Below, one piece after another: positions 58,824 to 64,000 of a DNA stretch of 64,000 nt (position 1 is its first letter; each line of letters opens with the position of its first letter). Made by a program: the position numbers and the translations under genes. The stretch lies in NCBI GenBank assembly GCA_964276095.1, contig CAXYDR010000001.1, positions 496,001-560,000 of the forward strand, in the 5' to 3' direction. This DNA is from GCA-2733415 sp964276095. Lineage in GTDB: Bacteria; Bacteroidota; Bacteroidia; Flavobacteriales; Flavobacteriaceae. The notes under the pieces were generated by a model. The model did no database searches and had not been told where the DNA came from. It was given only the letters and a program-made list of their open reading frames with translations.

Positions 58824-60365
58824 TTAAGTAAGATTAGAATCTCCTTTTTTGTTTTTTGATAATTTGTTCCAAATAGAACTAAAAAACATTGTTATCCCGT
58901 CAGTGTTAAATACTCCTTTATCAGAAGTAGCATTTCGGGTTAATATAATTCCTAATGGAAGTATTACAATGGTTGATAACCAAGCTCCCAATAATGTTGG
59001 TATCGCTCCTTTTTCTGCACTGTTTTCTGCAAAAATACCAATAAAATAATATGTTAAAAATAATAAAATAGCTAATACCATAGGTAGGCCCATTCCTCCT
59101 TTTCTAATAATGGCTCCTAATGGAGCTCCAACGAAAAATAATATAAAACAAGAAAATGCTAATGAGAATTTTTTATGAAACGCAATTTTGTGTAAATTTA
59201 AATTAGAGGTTTTAAAAAGCAATAATTTCTCTCGGAACTCTATTTGTAAATAAGTAGCTCCACTATTACTGCTTGCTAGTTGGTAAATAGCTTTTCTTTC
59301 ATTTTTATTAAAGAGACTAATTAAATCTTTGTTAAAAATGGGTAAAGTATCTTTTTCAATATTTTGCCCTCTTTTAATAGAAACCTTGTTAAACGTATCC
59401 TCTTTTGATGTTTTTTTCCTGATTAATGTAGTATCAGAATTTAATTTCTTTTTTATTTTAGTTTTTTTGGTCTTGTGTAACAGATATCCGTTATAAATGT
59501 TGTTTAAATCTTTGTTGTTCTCAGAAGATATTTTTTGTTCCAATGAATCGATAGTTGGTATTAATTCATTGATTTTTAACATTCGGTATGTAACTACATT
59601 TTCAACAGTATCGGTTTTATTTAACTTTGATAAGTCAAAATTTTTAGTATACTTTTTAAAGTAGCTTTTTGCGTGGGGTCTCTTTTTTCTTTTTAATCGA
59701 TCTTTGGTATGGATATCATTGTAATAATTACCATCGTGCAATATTAACTGTAATGTGTTTGTTTTTTTATTAGATGCAATTTCGCCGGTTTTGGCTTTTA
59801 TTACAGTGGTGTTTTTGTTGTTTTCGGTAAAGAATACAATGACATTTTCTAGTAAATTACCTTTGTCACCAGTTTTTTTATCTACTTTGATTGTGATTTT
59901 ATCACCAATAGAGTTGAATTGGCCTTCTGCAATAGCCATTTCAGGAGATTGAACTGCGATTTGCCTTCTAAGGTTCCTTGATTTATATTCACCCCAAGGC
60001 ACAACATTGTTTGCAAAGAAAAATGTTGTAATACTTAAGAGAAGTATAAAAACTGAAACACCTCTCATAGCACGTTGTAATGAAATCCCAGCAGATTTCA
60101 TTGCAGCAAACTCATAGTTTTCAGCAAAATTCCCGAAAATCATTATTGAAGTTAACAGTATCGTTAATGGGAGTATAAGTGGTACTAGGGTAGGGAGTAG
60201 GTAAATTAAAAACTTAAGAACAATTATTAAGTCTAAGTCTTTACCTGCTAATTCTTTTACAAAAAGCCAGACTGATTGTAAAATAAAAATAAAAATAAGT
60301 ATAGTAAAAACACTAAAAAAGGTTTTTAAAAACGTAGTTAAAATGTATCGGTCTAGTATTTTCAA
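58824..60365 (-). CDS. LptF/LptG-family LPS permease
   Basis: 513 aa. Two bundles of three transmembrane helices (about 10-110 and 410-495) surround a large periplasmic domain. The N-terminal KILDRYILTTFLKTFFSVF and MKSAGISLQRAMRG segments are typical of YjgP/YjgQ permeases that pair with LptB in lipopolysaccharide export. A highly basic insertion (KKTKIKKKLN) lies in the periplasmic part, making it longer than E. coli LptF (~366 aa) and LptG (~360 aa), as is usual in flavobacteria. Sequence alone does not separate LptF from LptG. It lies 8 nt after the LolA-like gene. Confidence 0.87.
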   Translation of the reverse strand: MKILDRYILTTFLKTFFSVFTILIFIFILQSVWLFVKELAGKDLDLIIVLKFLIYLLPTLVPLILPLTILLTSIMIFGNFAENYEFAAMKSAGISLQRAMRGVSVFILLLSITTFFFANNVVPWGEYKSRNLRRQIAVQSPEMAIAEGQFNSIGDKITIKVDKKTGDKGNLLENVIVFFTENNKNTTVIKAKTGEIASNKKTNTLQLILHDGNYYNDIHTKDRLKRKKRPHAKSYFKKYTKNFDLSKLNKTDTVENVVTYRMLKINELIPTIDSLEQKISSENNKDLNNIYNGYLLHKTKKTKIKKKLNSDTTLIRKKTSKEDTFNKVSIKRGQNIEKDTLPIFNKDLISLFNKNERKAIYQLASSNSGATYLQIEFREKLLLFKTSNLNLHKIAFHKKFSLAFSCFILFFVGAPLGAIIRKGGMGLPMVLAILLFLTYYFIGIFAENSAEKGAIPTLLGAWLSTIVILPLGIILTRNATSDKGVFNTDGITMFFSSIWNKLSKNKKGDSNLT

Positions 60366-60373
60366 AATGTGCC

Positions 60374-61012
60374 TTACTCGTTAAAATAGTACTCGTTGTA
60401 TTTATTCCTGTCAAAAATAAATAAACTTTCCGAGATAGGTTGATTAGTTTTAAAACTATTAACAGTTAAAGTTGTAACTGAACCATTTTTTCCAGTATGT
60501 ATTGTATTATAAATGTTTTTTGTATTGGAGTCAATTCCTAAAAGGATGTACTTGTTCTCAGAGTTAGTGTCAATAGGGATCAATTTTACGTATTGTATTG
60601 AGCGCCCTTTAATAGGCAACTTCTTGTCCCATTTATAGATATACCCCTCTTTGAAAAAAGATAGCATTTTTGAAGGTGTATTCATGTTGTCTTCTTCATC
60701 GGAAGCATTTGTTACGGTAATTTCTTCATCTTCACTATTGATGGTGTATAATTTTTGACCGTCAAAAATACTTGTTACTCCCAGTAGATTTAATTGGTAT
60801 TGTTCTTTTTTTAAATAAACAGTTCCTTTATAACTTTGTTCTATATTTTCAATTTCATTAGTTAAGCTGTATTTAAAATCAATACTAATGTTTTCGTAGT
60901 TTTTTACGTTATTAGATACTTCTTCTAAATATTTTTTTGCCTTCTCTGAGCTTTGTGAAAACCCTGAAATACTAATTGATAGTATTAAACATATTGCTAA
61001 ATATTTTTTCAT
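60374..61012 (-). CDS. lolA: LolA-like outer membrane lipoprotein carrier
   Basis: 212 aa. Signal peptide 1-19 (YLAICLILSISISGFSQ). The LolA fold is indicated by ISIDFKYSLTNE, the GTVYLKKEQYQLNLLG segment and the late TTLTVNSFKTNQPISESLFIFD. It carries lipoproteins across the periplasm to the outer membrane. Placed between ftsK and lptF/G, all on the same strand with 8-10 nt gaps, a cluster of envelope genes. Low similarity to E. coli LolA is usual in Bacteroidota, so the call rests on fold-like pattern and synteny. Confidence 0.82.
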   Translation of the reverse strand: MKKYLAICLILSISISGFSQSSEKAKKYLEEVSNNVKNYENISIDFKYSLTNEIENIEQSYKGTVYLKKEQYQLNLLGVTSIFDGQKLYTINSEDEEITVTNASDEEDNMNTPSKMLSFFKEGYIYKWDKKLPIKGRSIQYVKLIPIDTNSENKYILLGIDSNTKNIYNTIHTGKNGSVTTLTVNSFKTNQPISESLFIFDRNKYNEYYFNE

Positions 61013-61022
61013 AATTGTCTTA

Positions 61023-63437
61023 TTATTCGTTTGCTAATAATTGATCGAGTGCTATTAAATCTGGTACAAGAACTAGTCTAGCTTTACTACCTTCAAAAGG
61101 ACCTACTATACCAGCAGCTTCTAATTGATCAATAAGTCTACCGGCCCTGTTATAACCTAATTTTAATTTACGTTGTAATAAAGAAGCTGATCCTTGTTGT
61201 GCTGTAACTAGTACTTCTGCAGCTTCTCTAAATAGTTTGTCACGCTCTGATATGTTATTATCAAGATTCGTGCCACCTTCCTCACCTATATACTCAGGTA
61301 GTAAATAAGCATCAGGATATGCTTTTTGAGAACCAATAAATTCTGTTATTTTTTCAACTTCAGGAGTGTCAACAAAGGCACATTGAATACGTATTAGCTC
61401 GTTACCTTGTGTGTATAACATATCACCTCTACCAATTAATTGGTTAGCGCCTCCTGTATCTAAGATGGTTTTTGAGTCAATTCCAGTCATTACTCTAAAA
61501 GCAACTCGAGCAGGGAAATTGGCTTTTATCATACCTGTAATAACATTTACCGATGGACGTTGAGTTGCTATAATTAAATGAATACCAATTGCACGTGCTA
61601 ATTGTGCTAAACGAGCAATAGGTGTTTCAACCTCTTTACCTGCAGTCATAATTAAATCAGCAAACTCATCTACTACTAAAACGATATAAGGTAGGAATTT
61701 ATGTCCGTCATTTGGGTTTAATTTACGCTCCTTAAACTTTTTATTGTATTCAACAATATTTCTGCAATAGGCATTTTTAAGCATTTCATACCTATTATCC
61801 ATTTCAATACATAGTGAGTTTAATGTATTGATTACTTTTGAATTATCGGTAATTATAGCTTCTTCACTATCGGGTAATTTTGCTAAATAGTGACGCTCAA
61901 TTTTGTTGAATAAAGTTAGTTCTACCTTTTTAGGATCAACTAAAACAAATTTTACTTCAGCAGGGTGTTTTTTGTATAATAGTGAGGTTAAAATACAATT
62001 TAATCCTACAGATTTTCCTTGTCCCGTAGCACCTGCCATCAATAAGTGGGGCATTTTGGCTAAATCAACAACGAGGGTTTCATTACTAATAGTTTTACCA
62101 AAAGCAATAGGTAACTGCATTTCTGCTTCTTGAAAATTCTTAGACGCAACTGCTGAGCGCATAGAAACCATTTGAGGTTTTTTATTAGGAACTTCAATAC
62201 CTACCGTACCTTTACCTGGCATTGGTGCAATAATTCTAATTCCTAACGCTGCTAATGATAGAGCTATATCATCCTCTAGGTTTTTTATTTTCGATATACG
62301 AACACCAGCTTCTGGAACAATTTCATATAAGGTTACTGTAGGACCTACAGTAGCTTTTATTGTAGAAATTTCAATTTTATAATTTCGTAGTGTGGTGACT
62401 ATTTGGTTTTTGTTGTTTTCTAATTCTTCTTGATTTATAGTGATTCCTTTTCCTCCAGTGTAATCTTTTAACAAATCAATTGTAGGGAATTTAAAGTTGC
62501 TCAATTCCAAAGTTGGGTCAAACTCTCCAAAATCTGCTACTAATTTATCGGATAGATTATCAGCAACAGTTTTTTCTTCTTCCATCACTTCAACTTTCAT
62601 TGATAGGTCATCATCATCCGAACTATTAATGATTAGTTCTTCTTTTGAGGTTCCTTGTTCAATAATTGGTTTCTCTATTTCAATAGGTTGTTCTTCTGAT
62701 AGAGGTATTTCTTTGGAAACAGTATTTTTATTTACAAATTCTGAAATAATAGCTTCATCAGAATCTTCAATAATTGGTTTGTCGTTTTGTATGGTTGCTT
62801 CTTCTTCTTCTTCTTCTTCTTCTTCAGGTTGAATTGTAGTAGTGTCTTCTTTCTTTGAATTATTTAGAAAAGAACTAATAACATCTGTTGTTATTTTAAA
62901 TCGAGTAATTAGATAAGTTAAAAAGAAAAATAATAATAAAATAGCAGTTCCTATTTTTCCTAGATAATCTTGTAAAAAATCATTTGTTTCAAAACCAATT
63001 GTTCCACTTAAAATTGAAGTATTAAAAAAGCCTAAAAATATAGAAATCCAAATAGCTACAAGTGTTCCCCAAAACCATCTTTTTTTTAATGCTTCAATAC
63101 TAGTACCTAAAAGTACTGTAATACCAGATAAACTTGTAAGAGCTGCAAATATGATAGAAGCTATACCAAATCCTTTATAAATAAAAAAATGAGATATTGT
63201 TGCTCCGAAAATATTAGTTGCATTTTCCGTGTTAGTAGTACGTGATAAGTGTCCTATTTCACTTTGATCAGCTTTCCAAGAAAAAAGATAGGATACAAAA
63301 GCGATACACATCAATATCCCTAAAAGAAACAAGAAACTACCTAAAATAGTTTTATGCTGTTTGTTTAGTATAATTGATGGTAAAGTGAATTTCTTTACCT
63401 TATTTTTAGTGACTTTTTCTTTTTTCTTTTTTGACAT
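61023..63437 (-). CDS. ftsK: DNA translocase FtsK/SpoIIIE
   Basis: 804 aa. Four transmembrane helices (about 28-180), an acidic low-complexity linker (about 200-300, including nine Glu from a TTC repeat), then the motor: Walker A GATGQGKSVG near residue 474, Walker B VLVVDEFADLIM near 600, and a C-terminal gamma winged-helix domain (LLQRKLKLGYNRAGRLIDQL). It pumps chromosome dimers and ends apart at the division septum. 10 nt before the lolA-like gene. Confidence 0.94.
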   Translation of the reverse strand: MSKKKKEKVTKNKVKKFTLPSIILNKQHKTILGSFLFLLGILMCIAFVSYLFSWKADQSEIGHLSRTTNTENATNIFGATISHFFIYKGFGIASIIFAALTSLSGITVLLGTSIEALKKRWFWGTLVAIWISIFLGFFNTSILSGTIGFETNDFLQDYLGKIGTAILLLFFFLTYLITRFKITTDVISSFLNNSKKEDTTTIQPEEEEEEEEEATIQNDKPIIEDSDEAIISEFVNKNTVSKEIPLSEEQPIEIEKPIIEQGTSKEELIINSSDDDDLSMKVEVMEEEKTVADNLSDKLVADFGEFDPTLELSNFKFPTIDLLKDYTGGKGITINQEELENNKNQIVTTLRNYKIEISTIKATVGPTVTLYEIVPEAGVRISKIKNLEDDIALSLAALGIRIIAPMPGKGTVGIEVPNKKPQMVSMRSAVASKNFQEAEMQLPIAFGKTISNETLVVDLAKMPHLLMAGATGQGKSVGLNCILTSLLYKKHPAEVKFVLVDPKKVELTLFNKIERHYLAKLPDSEEAIITDNSKVINTLNSLCIEMDNRYEMLKNAYCRNIVEYNKKFKERKLNPNDGHKFLPYIVLVVDEFADLIMTAGKEVETPIARLAQLARAIGIHLIIATQRPSVNVITGMIKANFPARVAFRVMTGIDSKTILDTGGANQLIGRGDMLYTQGNELIRIQCAFVDTPEVEKITEFIGSQKAYPDAYLLPEYIGEEGGTNLDNNISERDKLFREAAEVLVTAQQGSASLLQRKLKLGYNRAGRLIDQLEAAGIVGPFEGSKARLVLVPDLIALDQLLANE
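62799..62825 (-). repeat. Trinucleotide repeat in ftsK (poly-Glu)
   Basis: Nine uninterrupted TTC units on the plus strand encode nine consecutive Glu in the FtsK linker. Slippage would change the length by whole codons. Confidence 0.85.
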
Positions 63438-63452
63438 TATATAATAAACGTT

Positions 63453-63830
63453 TTATAGGGCAATTATTTTCGGGATATATATAATTAGACCAATTATTGT
63501 AGCTGCAATTGCTGCAATAAAAACAGCACCTGCGGCTATATCTTTTATTAATCCTATTTTATTATGGAATTCTGGATGAATGAAATCTGCTATTTCCTCA
63601 ACAGCGGTATTTAATCCTTCAATACTTATAATTAAACCAATAGAAAGTAATTGAAACATCCATTCTGTTGAAGATATTTCAAAGTAAAAGCCTAAAATAG
63701 TTAATAATATAGCAATAGTAAATTGAACTTGAACACTAGCTTCTGTACGAAGTAAAATAAATGCGCCTTTCAGGGCATATTTAGCACCTTTCATTCTACC
63801 AAGAATAAAACTATCTTTTTGTTTTGTCAT
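63453..63830 (-). CDS. dgkA: Diacylglycerol kinase family protein
   Basis: 125 aa from ATG 63830 (MTKQKDSFILGRMKGAKYAL). The longer frame to 63884 runs into the tpx coding region and is rejected. Three transmembrane helices and the motif GLNTAVEEIADFIH, with Glu near residue 76 and GLIKDIAAGAV, mark the DgkA/undecaprenol-kinase family. It recycles diacylglycerol or undecaprenol in the inner membrane. The two activities are not separable from sequence. 15 nt after the ftsK start. Confidence 0.9.
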   Translation of the reverse strand: MTKQKDSFILGRMKGAKYALKGAFILLRTEASVQVQFTIAILLTILGFYFEISSTEWMFQLLSIGLIISIEGLNTAVEEIADFIHPEFHNKIGLIKDIAAGAVFIAAIAATIIGLIIYIPKIIAL

Positions 63831-63840
63831 GTTGTAGAAC

Positions 63841-64000
63841 TTAAAGAGCTTCGAAAGCAGCTTTGTAATTTGGTTCGTCAACAATTTCTGCTACCTGTTC
63901 TGTATGAGTAATTACACCATTTTCGTCAATTACTACAATAGCTCTAGAATGTAAACCTTCTAACGGACCATCAATAAAATCTAAGCCATATGTTTTTCCG
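63841..64000 (-). CDS. tpx: Thiol peroxidase, C-terminal part
   Basis: The gene runs off the right edge; the last 53 codons are present. The translation GKTYGLDFIDGPLEGLHSRA, VVIDENGVITHTEQ and VAEIVDEPNYKAAFEAL matches the end of Tpx (the YGV-GPLAGL and EQVPEIVDEPNYEAAL segments). The catalytic Cys lies in the missing part. It reduces hydroperoxides in the cytosol or periplasm. Its stop lies 11 nt before the dgkA start, so the two are co-transcribed. Confidence 0.88.
   Translation of the reverse strand, partial: GKTYGLDFIDGPLEGLHSRAIVVIDENGVITHTEQVAEIVDEPNYKAAFEAL

Noticed and set aside
62497..62832. Serine-rich open frame on the plus strand
   Set aside because: Antisense of the acidic FtsK linker; the serine run is the reverse of the poly-Glu TTC repeat.
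1..64000. Transposases, integrases, tRNA or rRNA genes
   Set aside because: Searched by eye on both strands for catalytic motifs and stem patterns; none was recognised. Small RNAs cannot be excluded.

Overview
The window is AT-rich chromosomal DNA from a member of the Bacteroidota, most likely a marine Flavobacteriaceae species (Tenacibaculum/Polaribacter-like; the genus is a guess). The evidence is: large secreted proteins with C-terminal type IX secretion (T9SS) sorting domains; a DUF4835 protein beside bamD, rpoZ, coaBC and recN; a tpx-dgkA-ftsK-lolA-lptF/G-ribBA cluster; several promoters of the Bacteroidetes TAnnTTTG type; and almost no Shine-Dalgarno sequences. No tRNA, rRNA, CRISPR array, transposase or integrase was seen.

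Layout. 1-2040: small minus-strand accessory genes (ASCH lipoprotein fragment, GNAT, DHFR-like reductase, two-helix membrane protein), each separated by copies or fragments of a long imperfect-palindrome repeat. 2128-9848: a minus-strand operon for trans-4-hydroxy-proline catabolism (epimerase, FAD dehydrogenase, DapA-family deaminase, semialdehyde dehydrogenase) with two M24 Xaa-Pro peptidases, and a divergent AraC regulator at 9977-10825. 10911-20515: two giant T9SS proteins, one a HExxH metallopeptidase, whose last ~2 kb is duplicated almost identically. Each is followed 6 nt later by a tiny membrane-protein gene (41 and 48 aa). 20600-31175: a second and third cluster of repeat-bounded genes, enclosing an AsnC regulator and a gshB-like/QEGLA two-gene unit. 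31180-43896: AraC/SDR, LuxR-type and LytTR/histidine-kinase regulators, secreted structural proteins, a BI-1 protein and a split 5'-nucleotidase. 43919-57650: housekeeping genes (dapA, a Kir channel, bamD-rpoZ-coaBC-DUF4835-recN, hutH, acylphosphatase, nitroreductase, thioredoxins). 57662-64000: ribBA, lptF/G, lolA, ftsK, dgkA and the 3' end of tpx, all on the minus strand.

How the genes fit together. The hydroxyproline operon, the peptidases and the adjacent secreted metallopeptidase read as a possible locus for using collagen-like protein: degrade outside, cleave X-Pro/X-Hyp peptides inside, then convert Hyp to 2-oxoglutarate. The last step of that link (metallopeptidase specificity) is inference.

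The most unusual feature is the repeat system. Seven well-preserved copies (~115-205 bp), one divergent copy, and several fragments separate single minus-strand genes. Each repeat has ends that pair with each other, and the short tail beside each gene is specific to that gene: GTTACAAAAC...GTTTTGTAAC around one, GTTGTACACA...TGTGTACAAC around another, GTTGCCATT...AATGGCAAC around a third. That is the logic of integron attC cassettes, but in a Bacteroidetes chromosome, with longer, more structured repeats and no integrase in view. This is the best candidate here for an undescribed or little-described system.
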